From Streptomyces djakartensis (GTDB lineage: Bacteria > Actinomycetota > Actinomycetes > Streptomycetales > Streptomycetaceae), in contig NZ_BMWE01000002.1 of NCBI RefSeq assembly GCF_014651075.1, positions 459,885 through 523,884 of the forward strand: a stretch of 64,000 bases of DNA. Direction: 5' to 3'. Both the position numbers and the translations under genes were made by a program. Numbering within the stretch: the stretch's first letter is position 1; each line of letters begins with the position of its first letter. Below the pieces are notes generated by a model. That model was not told the origin of the DNA and made no database searches. It saw only the letters and a list, made by a program, of their open reading frames with translations. Shown in pieces: positions 26,497 to 35,473 of this stretch.

Positions 26497-28803
26497 ATGT
26501 CTTCCTCCGTCAGCAGACGGCGCCTGCTCCAATTGGCCGGGGCCACCGCCGCCGGCTCCGTCACCGGATCCCTCGTCGGCGCGTCCGACGCCCACGCGGC
26601 CGTCCCTCCCGCGAGAGCCGACATCGGGGTCTCCGCACACCCCTTCGCACTCGGCCAGGTCCGGCTCACCGCGAGCCGCTGGCTGGACAACCAGAACCGT
26701 ACGCGGAACTACCTGCGTTTCGTCGACGTCGACCGGCTGCTGTACAACTTCCGCGCCAACCACCGGCTGTCCACCAACGGGGCGGCCGCAAACGGCGGTT
26801 GGGACGCCCCCGCCTTTCCCTTCCGCACCCATGTGCAAGGACACTTCCTCACGGCATGGGCGCAGCTGTACGCCGTGACCGGGGACACCACCTGCCGGGA
26901 CAAGGCAACCCACATGGTCGCGGAGTTGGCCAAGTGCCAGGCCAACAACGGCGCCGCCGGTTTCAGCACCGGGTACCTCTCCGGCTATCCCGAGTCCGAC
27001 TTCACCGCTCTCGAGCAGCGGACCCTGAACAACGGGAACGTGCCGTACTACACCATCCACAAGACCCTTGCCGGCCTGCTGGACGTGTGGCGCCACATCG
27101 GCAGCACACAGGCCCGGGACGTGCTGCTCGCCCTGGCGGGATGGGTCGACCGGCGCACCGGCCGGCTGAGCGGCCAGCAGATGCAGGCGATGCTGCAGAC
27201 GGAGTTCGGCGGCATGAACGCCGTGCTGACCGACATCCACCAGCAGACGGGCGACGCGCGGTGGCTCGCCGTCGCCCGGAGGTTCGACCACGCCGCGGTG
27301 TTCGACCCGCTGGCGTCCGGCCAGGACCGGCTCAGCGGACTGCACGCCAACACACAGGTGCCCAAGTGGATCGGGGCCGCCCGGGAGTACAAGGCCACCG
27401 GTACCACTCGGTACCGGGACATCGCCACGAATGCCTGGAACATCTGCGTCGACTCGCACACCTATGCCATCGGCGGCAACAGCCAGGCGGAGCACTTCCG
27501 CGCCCCGAACGCCATCGCCGGCTACCTGAACAAGGACACGTGCGAAAGCTGCAACACCTTCAACATGCTCATCCTCACCAGGGAACTGTTCGCGCTGGAC
27601 CCGGACCGCGCCGCGCTGTTCGACTACTACGAGCGGGCATGGCTGAACCAGATGATCGGCCAGCAGAACCCGGCGAGCGACCACGGCCACGTCACCTACT
27701 TCACGCCCCTCAACCCGGGAGGCCGGCGCGGTGTGGGCCCCGCTTGGGGCGGCGGCACCTGGAGCACCGACTACGACTCCTTCTGGTGCTGCCAGGGCAC
27801 CGGCCTGGAGATGCACACCAGGCTGATGGACTCCATCTACTACCGCAGTGACGACACCCTGATCGTGAACCTGTTCGTGCCCTCGGTGCTCAACTGGCAG
27901 GAGCGCGGGATCACCGTCACCCAGACCACGACGTACCCCGTCAGCGACACCACGACCCTGCAGGTCACCGGCAACGTCAGTGGAACCTGGGCGATGCGCG
28001 TCCGCGTCCCCGGCTGGACCTCCGGGGCCACCATCAGCGTCAACGGCACGCAACAGGACATCACCACCACGCCCGGCGGCTACGCCACCCTGACCCGCTC
28101 CTGGACCTCCGGCGACACGGTCACCGTCCGCCTGCCCATGCGGGTCACCATGCGAGCGGCCAACGACAACCCGAACGTCGCGGCGATCACCTACGGCCCG
28201 GTGGTCCTGTCCGGCAACTACGGCGACTCGGCGCTCAGCTCCCTGCCGTCGCTGGACACCTCCTCGATCGCACGGACCAGCGGCGGTTCGCTCGCCTTCA
28301 CCGCCACAGCCAACGGCTCCACCGTCGGCCTGGGCCCCTTCCACGACGCGCACGGCCACAACTACACCGTCTACTGGAACACCGGTAGCACCGTCCGTCT
28401 CGCCAACGCGGGCAGCGGTCTCGTGCTGGGCATCCAGAACATGTCCACGGCCGACGGTGGCCGCGCTCTGCAGTGGCACGACTCGGGCACCGCCGACCAC
28501 AACTGGGAAATGATCACCGACGGAAACGCGGTCCGCTTCCGCAACGCCCACAGCGGCAAGGTGCTCGGCGTCCTGGACATGTCGAAGGCAGACGGCGCGA
28601 CCGTCCTGCAGTGGTCGGACAACGGCACCGCCGACCACAGATGGACGCTGCTCGACCAGCGAGACGGGACCTACAAGATCCGCAACGAGCACAGCGGCAA
28701 GTTGCTCGCCCTCGCGAACAACTCCACCGCTGTGGGGGCGTTCGCGGTCCAGGACTCGGACGACGGCACTGCGGACAACCGGTGGCGCATCGTGAGGAAC
28801 TGA
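26497..28803 (+). CDS. Secreted GH127-family beta-L-arabinofuranosidase-like enzyme with ricin domain
   Basis: Exported protein of 768 aa. Tat signal (SRRRLLQLAGATAAG), then a DUF1680/GH127-type catalytic domain, starting LDNQNRTRNYLRFVDVDRLLYNFR. Key residues of the cysteine-glycosidase site are present: Glu and Cys in DTCESCNTFN and the Cys-Cys pair in FWCCQGTGLEMH, matching the zinc ligands and Cys nucleophile of HypBA1. A beta-sandwich follows, then three ricin-type repeats (LQWHDSGTADHNW, LQWSDNGTADHRW, QDSDDGTADNRW). It would release L-arabinofuranose or a related sugar from plant glycans. The gene follows the fuconate dehydratase after 83 bp and is probably co-regulated. Exact GH127 versus GH146-type specificity is open. 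Confidence 0.88.
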   Translation: MSSSVSRRRLLQLAGATAAGSVTGSLVGASDAHAAVPPARADIGVSAHPFALGQVRLTASRWLDNQNRTRNYLRFVDVDRLLYNFRANHRLSTNGAAANGGWDAPAFPFRTHVQGHFLTAWAQLYAVTGDTTCRDKATHMVAELAKCQANNGAAGFSTGYLSGYPESDFTALEQRTLNNGNVPYYTIHKTLAGLLDVWRHIGSTQARDVLLALAGWVDRRTGRLSGQQMQAMLQTEFGGMNAVLTDIHQQTGDARWLAVARRFDHAAVFDPLASGQDRLSGLHANTQVPKWIGAAREYKATGTTRYRDIATNAWNICVDSHTYAIGGNSQAEHFRAPNAIAGYLNKDTCESCNTFNMLILTRELFALDPDRAALFDYYERAWLNQMIGQQNPASDHGHVTYFTPLNPGGRRGVGPAWGGGTWSTDYDSFWCCQGTGLEMHTRLMDSIYYRSDDTLIVNLFVPSVLNWQERGITVTQTTTYPVSDTTTLQVTGNVSGTWAMRVRVPGWTSGATISVNGTQQDITTTPGGYATLTRSWTSGDTVTVRLPMRVTMRAANDNPNVAAITYGPVVLSGNYGDSALSSLPSLDTSSIARTSGGSLAFTATANGSTVGLGPFHDAHGHNYTVYWNTGSTVRLANAGSGLVLGIQNMSTADGGRALQWHDSGTADHNWEMITDGNAVRFRNAHSGKVLGVLDMSKADGATVLQWSDNGTADHRWTLLDQRDGTYKIRNEHSGKLLALANNSTAVGAFAVQDSDDGTADNRWRIVRN

Positions 28804-29109
28804 GCGCTGAGCCGCGCGACATGGTCAGAGCTCAGGCCCCGCCCCGGCAGGGTGTCCCGGTGACCGAGACCGAAAGCGCCGAGTGGGCGAGGACTCCGCC
28901 GCTCACCGGCTTCTGCCCGGCGCCGCGTTCGTGATCGCGGTCGTGGCGCCGGGCTGCGGCTCGCGGAGCACCGCAGCAAGGCCTGGCGATCCTCCGCGAC
29001 GGCCGCCCATCCTGGTCCCAGCGCCACGCCCGACGAGATCCCGCCGACGTGGCACCACGCCCCGGACGGGCGCGTCTTCGACCGAGGAGGGCCCCAAGGC
29101 CGGCCCGGA
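28804..29109. other. Gap between GH127 gene and chrA
   Basis: 306 bp between convergent genes. Frames are open on both strands but none has family features, and I see no RNA gene or clear terminator. This marks the border between the sugar locus and the sulfur island. Confidence 0.5.
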
Positions 29110-30513
29110 TCAGCTCCCGGTCAACCCGGCCAGGGCCGCGGCGAGCCCGAGGCCGGCGCACACACCCAGGGTGCGCAGGACGCTCCAGCGCAGCCGGAAG
29201 ATCAGGGCGACGGAGACCAGCGCGATGCCGAGGGCGACGGGGCGGAAGGTGGTGAGATCCGGCAGTCCCAGGTGCAGCGGCCCGAAGGTGCGGTTGTCGA
29301 CGGTGGTGAAGAGGGTGTGCTCGGCGAAGTAGAGGGCGAGGTTGGCGATGACGCCGACGACGGCCGCCGTGATGCCGCTGAGGGCAGCGGAGACATGGCG
29401 GTCGCCGCGCAACCGCTCGATGTAGGGGGCGCCCAAGAAGATGAACAGGAAGCAGGGCACGAAGGTGACCCAGGTGGTCAGCAACGCGCCGAGCAGTGCG
29501 GCCGTCCACGGGTCGAGGGAGCCCGGGTCCCGGTAGGCGCCGAGGAACGCGACGAACTGCACCACCATGATCAGCGGCCCCGGCGTGGTCTCGGCGAGCG
29601 CCAGGCCGCGCACCATCTCGCCGGCGCTCAGCCAGCCGTACGTCTGCACGGCCTGCTGGGCGACGTAGGCGAGGACGGCGTAGGCGCCGCCGAACGTGAC
29701 CAGAGCGGTGCCGGAGAAGAACAGTCCCTGTGTGGTGAAGACGCTGCCGGTGCCGGTCAGTACGGCCACGACGGCCACCGGGACGGCCCACAGCAGCAGG
29801 CCGGCCAGCAGGATGCGCGCGGTACGGCGGCGGCTCGGGCCCTCGTGGTGCAGAGCGTCGTCCGGAATCAGAGGGACCGGCCCCTCGTCGCCGGAACCGT
29901 GGGCGGCGGGCTTGAGGACGGCGGGCGCCCAACGGGCGATCAGCCATCCGGCCATCCCGGCGACGACGATCACCACCGGGAACGGCATCCGGAACAGGGC
30001 CAGCGCCGCGAAGGAGGCCACCGCGAGACCCACCAGCAGGGGGTGCGTCAGCGAACGGCGGCCGACCCGCCACACGGCCTGCGCGACGATGGCGACAACG
30101 GCCGGAGCGAGCCCGGCGAACAGCCCGGTCACCGCGGCGGTCGTACCGAGGCCGACGTACAGGGCGGACAGCGCGAGCAGCGCCACCACACCCGGCAGCA
30201 CGAAGAGGGTGCCGGCAGCCAGGCCGCCCCGGGTGCCGTTGAGCAGCCAGCCGGTGTAGATCGCCAGCTGCTGGGCCTCGGGTCCGGGCAGCAGCATGCA
30301 GTAGCTGAGGGCGTGGTTGAAGCGCTGCTGGCCGATCCACCGCTTCTCCTCGACGAGCGTTCGCTGCATCACGGCGATCTGCCCGGCGGGGCCGCCGAAG
30401 GTCTGCAGCGAAATGGCGAACCAGGTCCGCAGGGCATCGCGGAACGGTATGAGATCGCCCCGGTCGGGCTCGGTCCTCGGCGGTTCGGAGGCCGGGCGGT
30501 CGGTGGCGGTCAT
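29110..30513 (-). CDS. chrA: Chromate transporter ChrA
   Basis: CHR-family membrane protein of 467 aa with two homologous halves of about six helices each. N-half: FRDALRTWFAISLQTFGGPAGQIAVMQRTLVEEKRWI and YCMLLPGPEAQQLAIYTGW. C-half: FFSGTALVTFGGAYAVLAYV and GLALAETTPGPLIMVVQFVAFLGA. The FGGP/FGGA and PGP motifs are diagnostic. ChrA exports chromate, a sulfate analogue, driven by the proton gradient; its place beside sulfur genes fits. ATG 30513 is preferred over an upstream ATG at 30540. The usual partner ChrB survives only as a fragment immediately upstream on the other strand. Confidence 0.93.
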   Translation of the reverse strand: MTATDRPASEPPRTEPDRGDLIPFRDALRTWFAISLQTFGGPAGQIAVMQRTLVEEKRWIGQQRFNHALSYCMLLPGPEAQQLAIYTGWLLNGTRGGLAAGTLFVLPGVVALLALSALYVGLGTTAAVTGLFAGLAPAVVAIVAQAVWRVGRRSLTHPLLVGLAVASFAALALFRMPFPVVIVVAGMAGWLIARWAPAVLKPAAHGSGDEGPVPLIPDDALHHEGPSRRRTARILLAGLLLWAVPVAVVAVLTGTGSVFTTQGLFFSGTALVTFGGAYAVLAYVAQQAVQTYGWLSAGEMVRGLALAETTPGPLIMVVQFVAFLGAYRDPGSLDPWTAALLGALLTTWVTFVPCFLFIFLGAPYIERLRGDRHVSAALSGITAAVVGVIANLALYFAEHTLFTTVDNRTFGPLHLGLPDLTTFRPVALGIALVSVALIFRLRWSVLRTLGVCAGLGLAAALAGLTGS

Positions 30514-30698
30514 CCGCGGAGGTCTCCGTCCAGGCGGCATCAGTGAGGCGCAACCATGGTTACCTCACGATTCCCTGAGGTGGAAGGGAGCGAGGTACCG
30601 GGGAAGATGAACAGTTCGTTGCAGCCGTCGGCAGCGGCAGAGCCGCGCCCCGCGCCGTACCCTCTGGGCGACGGGAAACCACCGCTGCCCAGGACTGC

Positions 30699-30800
30699 CC
30701 GCGTGACCGACCAGGACAGCCCGGTCCCTGCGGTGCCCGCGCCTGGCTGATCCGCCGCTTCGTCGACCCCGACGCCGGGTTCGGCCGGGTGCCGGCGTAC
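30699..30800 (+). pseudogene. Remnant of chromate resistance protein ChrB (C-terminal domain start)
   Basis: The + strand reads RDRPGQPGPCGARAWLIRRF then VDPDAGFGRVPAYC. AWLIRRFVDPDA is the hallmark of the start of the ChrB C-terminal domain (normally R-x-RP...CAWLIRRFVDPDAEF). The similarity ends near 30790 and the following frame shows no ChrB sequence, so most of the domain is lost. No start codon and RBS are evident. It lies beside chrA, its normal partner. Confidence 0.6.
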
Positions 30801-31054
30801 TGCCAGAGTGAGGTGGACATGAGCGCCTCGATGTCCGGGTCGCCCCCTTCGCCCGCGAGGATCGCCTTGTGCTGCCCGGGCCGCAGCCCGTGCCAGACGT
30901 GGTGCAGCAGTTCTTCGAGTAACCGGCGCGGGTCGCGGGCCTCCGGCCCGGTCAGCCCGTACCGGTCGGGCAGGGTGTGGGCGTCGCGGGCTCGCACCCG
31001 CTGTCCTGGCAGGTGGAGGACCAGCCGGAGGCCGGGCGTCCGCCCGTTTGCCGG
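30790..31054 (-). pseudogene. Unrecognised coding fragment downstream of the GST-like gene
   Basis: Minus strand, in the same frame as the GST-like gene and directly after its stop: LRLVLHLPGQRVRARDAHTL, later LLEELLHHVWHGLRPGQHKA and GDPDIEALMSTSLWQYAG. Codon use is strongly Streptomyces-like, so this was probably coding, with a possible GTG start at 30997. The frame then runs antisense through the ChrB remnant, which shows a broken junction. I do not recognise the family. The whole 30541-31054 gap holds only these two fragments. Confidence 0.4.
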
Positions 31055-31930
31055 TCAGCCGGGCTGCCGCACCGGCTCCGGTGCCTCCTGTCGCGCGTAC
31101 GCCGCCCAGTCCACGATCTGCACCGCCGCGCCGGCTGCCTCCTGTCCCCGGCAGTGGGCGTGGTGTCTGCGGGCGATGCCGTCCAGGTCGAGGTGGGAGC
31201 CGAAGGCGGGGTGCGCCGCCAGCCGTCGTGCGTACGCCCACAGACGGGGATGGTCGGTGATCCGGTGCACCGCTGCGGCATCCAGGTGGTGGCGGTGCAC
31301 GGTGTCCAGCTGCACCAGCGTCACCCACAACTGCACGTCCGCGAGGGTGATGTCGCCGCCCAGCAGGTGCTCCCGGGAGGCGAGCCGCCACTCCAGCACG
31401 TCCAGCGCGCGCAGCAGGGTGGCCAGCGCGGTGTCGCGTGCCGCCGGGTCGCCGCCGGGCTGCCCGGCGCGCTGGGCGGCCCAGGTGATGCCCTGGTCGC
31501 AGAGCCGGCCTACGGCCGCGATCGCCTCGTCGGCACCGCACGGGTGGAGATCGGGACCGTGACCGGCGAACTGCCGGGCCAGGTCGCGCAGGATGTCGGG
31601 GGTGTGCGTGCTGACGATCCGTCCGGTCCAGTCGTCGCTGAGGACCGGCGCCACGGCCGGACCGGAGTGCTGGTGCGAGCTGGCCTCGTACAGCGGGCGC
31701 AGGGCCCGGTGTCCGCCGCCGGGGGCGTCGGGCACGGCGGGCAGCAGTGTCACCGCGAGGGTGTCGTCCAGGCCGAGCAAGCTGTGTGCGACGGCGATCT
31801 TCAGACAGTGCGGGCAGGACAGCGAGAGGTGGAGCCGGTAGCGGTGCGGCGCGGCGTAGTAGCCGCTGCGCGCGTCACAGCCGATCCTGCTCCGGAAGGA
31901 CGGCACGGCGGTCGGGGATGTGGCGGGCAT
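31055..31930 (-). CDS. Glutathione S-transferase-like protein (glutathionyl-hydroquinone reductase type)
   Basis: Protein of 291 aa with a thioredoxin-like N-domain containing SLSCPHCLK (CxxC) near residue 36 and a helical C-domain (ALDVLEWRLASREHLLGGDITLADVQLWVTLVQLD, ...HPRLWAYARRLAAHPAFG) typical of the YqjG/Ecm4 group of glutathione S-transferases. Streptomyces make mycothiol, not glutathione, so the thiol partner is uncertain. An organosulfur or thiol-conjugate role is suggested by the upstream cysteine-type leader ORF (32032-32187). ATG 31930 gives the expected length. The single-Cys variant usual in Ecm4 is replaced here by CPHC. Confidence 0.78.
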   Translation of the reverse strand: MPATSPTAVPSFRSRIGCDARSGYYAAPHRYRLHLSLSCPHCLKIAVAHSLLGLDDTLAVTLLPAVPDAPGGGHRALRPLYEASSHQHSGPAVAPVLSDDWTGRIVSTHTPDILRDLARQFAGHGPDLHPCGADEAIAAVGRLCDQGITWAAQRAGQPGGDPAARDTALATLLRALDVLEWRLASREHLLGGDITLADVQLWVTLVQLDTVHRHHLDAAAVHRITDHPRLWAYARRLAAHPAFGSHLDLDGIARRHHAHCRGQEAAGAAVQIVDWAAYARQEAPEPVRQPG

Positions 31931-32031
31931 GCGTCTCCCTGGGGTGCTCGGTCACAGGCATACGGGCATACGGAGGCGACGGCACGCGGCGGCTTCGGCA
32001 CGGCCGGGGCGGCGGTACTTGCACGGGAGGG

Positions 32032-32187
32032 TCAGGCGTGTACGGGGGCCGGGCCGCCGGGGCGACGAGAACTTGCCGCACTGCACACACGCACGAGGTC
32101 GATGTGGCGGCGGGACGTCAGCAGGGGCAGCGGGCGGACGGCGGTACGGACGACGTCACTGCCGGCTTCCAGCGCAGCACGGCCCAT
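32032..32187 (-). CDS. Leader ORF a (RRHIDL family) upstream of the GST-like gene
   Basis: Small ORF of 51 codons with core SRRHIDLVRVCSAASS, the same family as five other leaders in this window. The ATG at 32187 has GGTGGGG before it. It ends 101 bp before the GST-like start. It is longer than the others and has one Cys inside the core instead of a Cys pair near the stop. On the minus strand CAGGAATCCTAGCGA (32202-32216) lies 14 nt before the ATG and matches 11 of 15 bases of the motif before leader f. Confidence 0.65.
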   Translation of the reverse strand: MGRAALEAGSDVVRTAVRPLPLLTSRRHIDLVRVCSAASSRRPGGPAPVHA

Positions 32188-32369
32188 GATTCCCCACCAA
32201 TTCGCTAGGATTCCTGTAGTCGAGTGTCGGGCCGCGTCCAAGCCGCGTCAAGAGGGCCGGTCATGCCGCACCGGGACGTCCCAGAACCGCTGGACGGGCC
32301 GGTGCCCGGCGCCGTCGACGACGCGCAGGGCACGGACCTGCGATCCCGCGGCGGTGCGCTGCTGCCTCC

Positions 32370-32832
32370 GCGGTGCGACGGGCGGTCCGCGGCGGCCGAG
32401 GCGGAACTGGCGGTGGGGCTGCTGCGCGGGCGCGCGACATCGGTCGAGGCCACCGCGGACCCGGCGGAGGCGGACCGGCCGCTCACGGCCCGCAGGCTCG
32501 CGCGCCCTGGAGCGGCTGGGCCGGGTGCCGATCGGGGACATCGCGGTGCCCAGGACCCGACTGGCCGCTGCAGTAGGGGAGATCACGGCCATCGCCGAGC
32601 GCCACGAGATGGCATCCCGGACGCGGCCCGGCAGGCGGCGGGAGACATCTTCACCACCGCCCTGCGCCTGGGCGGCTCCCTCACCGGGGAGCACGGCGTG
32701 GGCACCCTCAAGCGGCGGTGGCTCGCGGACGAACTCGGTCCGCAGCGGCATGCGCTGCAACAGCGCATCAAGGCGGCCTTCGACCCGCACCACATCCTCA
32801 ACCCGGGCAAAGCCCTCTGGAGGAGATCCCGC
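32370..32832 (+). pseudogene. Decayed FAD-linked oxidase (GlcD-like C-terminal part)
   Basis: Pieces of a glycolate-oxidase/D-lactate-dehydrogenase-type FAD-linked oxidase in changing frames: VGLLRGRATSVEATADPAEA (about 32425-32506), then another frame with IAVPRTRLAAAVGEITAIAE (about 32503-32610), then back to the first with GDIFTTALRLGGSLTGEHGV followed by KRRWLADE and AFDPHHILNPGKA up to 32830. The family segment GHAGDGNLHP, expected between the second and third pieces, is missing. So it has two frameshifts and an internal deletion of roughly 50 codons; the FAD-binding N-terminal domain is absent. It abuts a broken FMN reductase gene. Confidence 0.75.
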
Positions 32833-33036
32833 ATGGCGACCGTTCTCTCCGTTTCCGGAAGCCCTTCCCCCACCTCCCGCACTGCCCGACTCCTGCGCGA
32901 TCTCGACGCCCGGCTCACCGCACAAGAACACGAGGTGATCCCGCTGGACGTCCGCACGCTTCCGCCGAGGCCCTGTCGCACGCCGGCTTCGGTCACCCGG
33001 CGATCGGGCACTGTGACGGCACCGCTGTGCCGGTGA
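32833..33036 (+). pseudogene. Truncated NADPH-FMN reductase (SsuE-like N-terminus)
   Basis: Starts ATG with MATVLSVSGSPSPTSRTARL and LTAQEHEVIPLDVRTLP, a near copy of the intact FMN reductase at 35470-36027. At about 32960 one base is missing: the homologous continuation AEALSHAGFGHPAIG is in the next frame. After that the similarity stops, so about two thirds of the gene is lost. It converges on the SsuD-like gene. Confidence 0.8.
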
Positions 33037-33075
33037 CGTCCCAGGGATCGGTCACCGTCTCGGAGTCGTCAGCGA

Positions 33076-34248
33076 TCACGCGGGGCGTCGTGGGCTCCCG
33101 GCGCCGGCGAAGGGGACCTGGGCGGCGGGCGGTGCGTCCACCGCCGTGCGGGAAGGGTGGGTCCACACCCCCTGTGCCGCGAGCTTGGGCAGGACGCCCT
33201 CGCCGAACCAGTACGCCTCCTCCAGGTGCGGGTAGCCGGAGAGGACGAACTCCTCCATGCCCAGGGCCGCGTACTCCTTGATCCGCTCGGCGACCTCCTC
33301 GTGGCTGCCGACCAGCGCCGTGCCCGCGCCGCCCCGGACCAGCCCGATGCCGGCCCACAGGTTCGGGTGGATCTCCAGGGCATCCCGGCTGCCGCCGTGC
33401 AGGGCGAGCATGCGCCGCTGCCCCTCGGACTCACTGCGGGCCAGGCCCGCCTGGACTGCCTTGACGGCCTCGGGATCGAAGCCGTCCACGAGCCGGTTCG
33501 CCTCCGCCCAGGCCTGTTCGGAGGTGTCGCGCGTGATGACGTGCAGCCGGATGCCGAACCGGACGGTGCGTCCCTGCTCGGCAGCCAGCCTCCGGATCCA
33601 GGCGATCTTCTCCGCGACCGCGGCGGGCGGTTCGCCCCAGGTGAGATATACGTCCGCGTGGCGGGCGGCGATCTCGCCGGCGATCGGTGAGGAGCCGCCG
33701 AAGTACACCTCCGGGACCGGGTCGGGCACCCGGGCCGGCGTGGCGTCCTCGACCTGGAGGTGCTCGCCGACCAGATCGACGGTCTTGCCCTCCCACAGCC
33801 CCCGGACGATCTGGAGGAATTCGCCGGTGCGGCGGTACCGGTCGTCCTTGTCGAGGAAGTCGCCGTAGGCGCGCTGCTCGTGGCTCTCCCCGCCCGTGAC
33901 GACGTTGAGCAGCAGCCGTCCGCCGGTCTGCCGCTGGAAGGTGGAGGCCATCTGGGCGGCGAGCGTGGGTGAGACGAAGCCGGGCCGGAAGGCGACCAGG
34001 AATTTCAGCCGCTCGGTGTTCTGGCTGACCATCGCGGTGGTGAGCCACGCGTCCTCGCACCAGGCGCCGGTGGGGGTGAGGGCGCCGACAAAACCGAGGT
34101 CTTCGGCGGCGCCGGCGATCTGGCTCAGGTAGGCGACGGAGGGCGGCCGGTCACGGCCGGAATCGGAGGCCGGGGTGCCGTGGCCGCCGCCGACGACGTG
34201 GCGGCTGTCGCCGTTGGTGGGCAGGAACCAGTGGAAGGTGAGGGACAC
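33076..34248 (-). CDS. ssuD: FMNH2-dependent alkanesulfonate monooxygenase (SsuD)
   Basis: Luciferase-like monooxygenase of 390 aa with the SsuD pattern: FHWFLPTNGDSRHV at the N-terminus, GALTPTGAWCEDAWL, FRPGFVSPTLAAQMA, NVVTGGESHEQRAYGD and YFGGSSPIAGEIAARHADVYLTWGEP. It oxidises alkanesulfonates with O2 and FMNH2, releasing sulfite and an aldehyde. FMNH2 would come from the reductase three genes upstream. GTG start at 34248. It is the last gene of the five-gene operon headed by leader b, 28 bp after the SfnB-like gene. Confidence 0.93.
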   Translation of the reverse strand: MSLTFHWFLPTNGDSRHVVGGGHGTPASDSGRDRPPSVAYLSQIAGAAEDLGFVGALTPTGAWCEDAWLTTAMVSQNTERLKFLVAFRPGFVSPTLAAQMASTFQRQTGGRLLLNVVTGGESHEQRAYGDFLDKDDRYRRTGEFLQIVRGLWEGKTVDLVGEHLQVEDATPARVPDPVPEVYFGGSSPIAGEIAARHADVYLTWGEPPAAVAEKIAWIRRLAAEQGRTVRFGIRLHVITRDTSEQAWAEANRLVDGFDPEAVKAVQAGLARSESEGQRRMLALHGGSRDALEIHPNLWAGIGLVRGGAGTALVGSHEEVAERIKEYAALGMEEFVLSGYPHLEEAYWFGEGVLPKLAAQGVWTHPSRTAVDAPPAAQVPFAGAGSPRRPA

Positions 34249-34276
34249 GTGGGGGTCTCCGTTCAGGTGCGTCTGT

Positions 34277-35473
34277 CTACAGCAGTCCGTGCCGGGGCGG
34301 CCGGGTGCCGTTCAGGACGTAGCGGCCGATGTGCTGGACCTTCCAGCGCACCGGGTCGTGCAGGGTGTGCGTGCGGGCGTCACGCCAGTGGCGGTGCAGG
34401 CCCAGGGAGTCGAGGGCGGCGCGGGTGCCGGCGACCTCGAAGAGGGCGCTGCCGATCTCCACTGCCGTTTCCGCGGCCGTCACCTTGGCCGCGGCCACCG
34501 CGATCGAGGCCTCGGCGGCCGAGTCGTCGGTCAGGGCGGCACGGGCGGCGTCCACGGACCTCGCGGCCGCGGCGAGCAGCGCGTCGGCGGCCCGTACCCG
34601 GATCGCCAGTTCGCCGAACCGCTGGATCAGCAGCGGGTCCCCGGCCGCGGTCGGGTGTCCCTCGTCGAGGCTCTCGAACCAGGGGCGGCTCTTGGTGCGG
34701 ACGAACTCCACCGCCTCCCCCAGCGCCCCCGAGGCGATCCCGGCGTCGATGGCGGCGTGCAGCAACTGAGCCACCGCGCCGTGGAGTTGAGGTCCCTGGA
34801 AGGTGAGGTGGTGGGGCACGACCCGGTCGGCGGGGACGGGCACCGACGCCAGGCGGACGGTTCCGCTGGCGGTGGTGCGCTGTCCCATGCCGTCCCAGTC
34901 GTCGACGACCGTGAGGCCGGGCGCGTCGTGCGGTACGTACGCCACGTGCAGGGTGTCGTCGTCGGCGCGGGCGAGGACGGGGATCCAGTGGGCGAACAGC
35001 GCGCCCGTGGAGTAGTGCTTCACGCCGTCGAGGACGTACGACCCGTCCGGGCGCCGCGCGAGCCTGGTGCGGATGTCCTGCACGTGCTTGGTGCCCGCCT
35101 CGGACTGGGCGTTGCCGAACCGCTTGCCCCGCAGCACCTCACCGAAGAAGAACTTCTGCTGCTCGTGCGTCCCCTGCCGGCGCAGCACGTTGACGTAGAC
35201 GAAGTGGCTCTGCGGGATCTGGGCGAGACTGGCGTCGGCGGCGGCCAGCTGCCGGAAGATCTCGGCGAGCGTCTCCGCACGGACGTCCGCGCCGCCGAAC
35301 TCGGCCGGCACCGTCACCCCGAGCAGCCCGGAGGCGGACAGCCGCTGCAGCTCCGCGTGCGGCAACCGGCGGACCGCGTCCCGCTCCGCGGCGTCCTTGC
35401 GGAAGTCCGCGGCCAGCTCGGCGGCGACGGCGAGGGCCTCGCCGTCGCCGCCGATCACGACCGGGGCGCTCAT
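34277..35473 (-). CDS. SfnB/DszC-family flavin-dependent oxidoreductase, copy 1
   Basis: Acyl-CoA-dehydrogenase-fold protein of 398 aa of the sulfur-acquisition type (SfnB/DszC). N-domain: LSASGLLGVTVPAEFGGADV, ADASLAQIPQSHFVYVNVLR. Middle: GNAQSEAGTKHVQDI, YVLDGVKHYSTGALFAHW and WDGMGQRTTASGTVRL. C-domain ends FEVAGTRAALDSLGLHRHWRDARTHTLHDP, the signature of this subgroup. Members act on organosulfur compounds with reduced flavin or assist that metabolism; the true substrate is unknown. ATG 35473 overlaps the FMN reductase stop (ATGA), so the two are coupled. Confidence 0.88.
   Translation of the reverse strand: MSAPVVIGGDGEALAVAAELAADFRKDAAERDAVRRLPHAELQRLSASGLLGVTVPAEFGGADVRAETLAEIFRQLAAADASLAQIPQSHFVYVNVLRRQGTHEQQKFFFGEVLRGKRFGNAQSEAGTKHVQDIRTRLARRPDGSYVLDGVKHYSTGALFAHWIPVLARADDDTLHVAYVPHDAPGLTVVDDWDGMGQRTTASGTVRLASVPVPADRVVPHHLTFQGPQLHGAVAQLLHAAIDAGIASGALGEAVEFVRTKSRPWFESLDEGHPTAAGDPLLIQRFGELAIRVRAADALLAAAARSVDAARAALTDDSAAEASIAVAAAKVTAAETAVEIGSALFEVAGTRAALDSLGLHRHWRDARTHTLHDPVRWKVQHIGRYVLNGTRPPRHGLL

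Noticed and set aside
30556..30750. 64-codon plus-strand ORF upstream of the ChrB-like stub
   Set aside because: No family features and no clear ribosome site; the recognisable ChrB residues are in a different frame.
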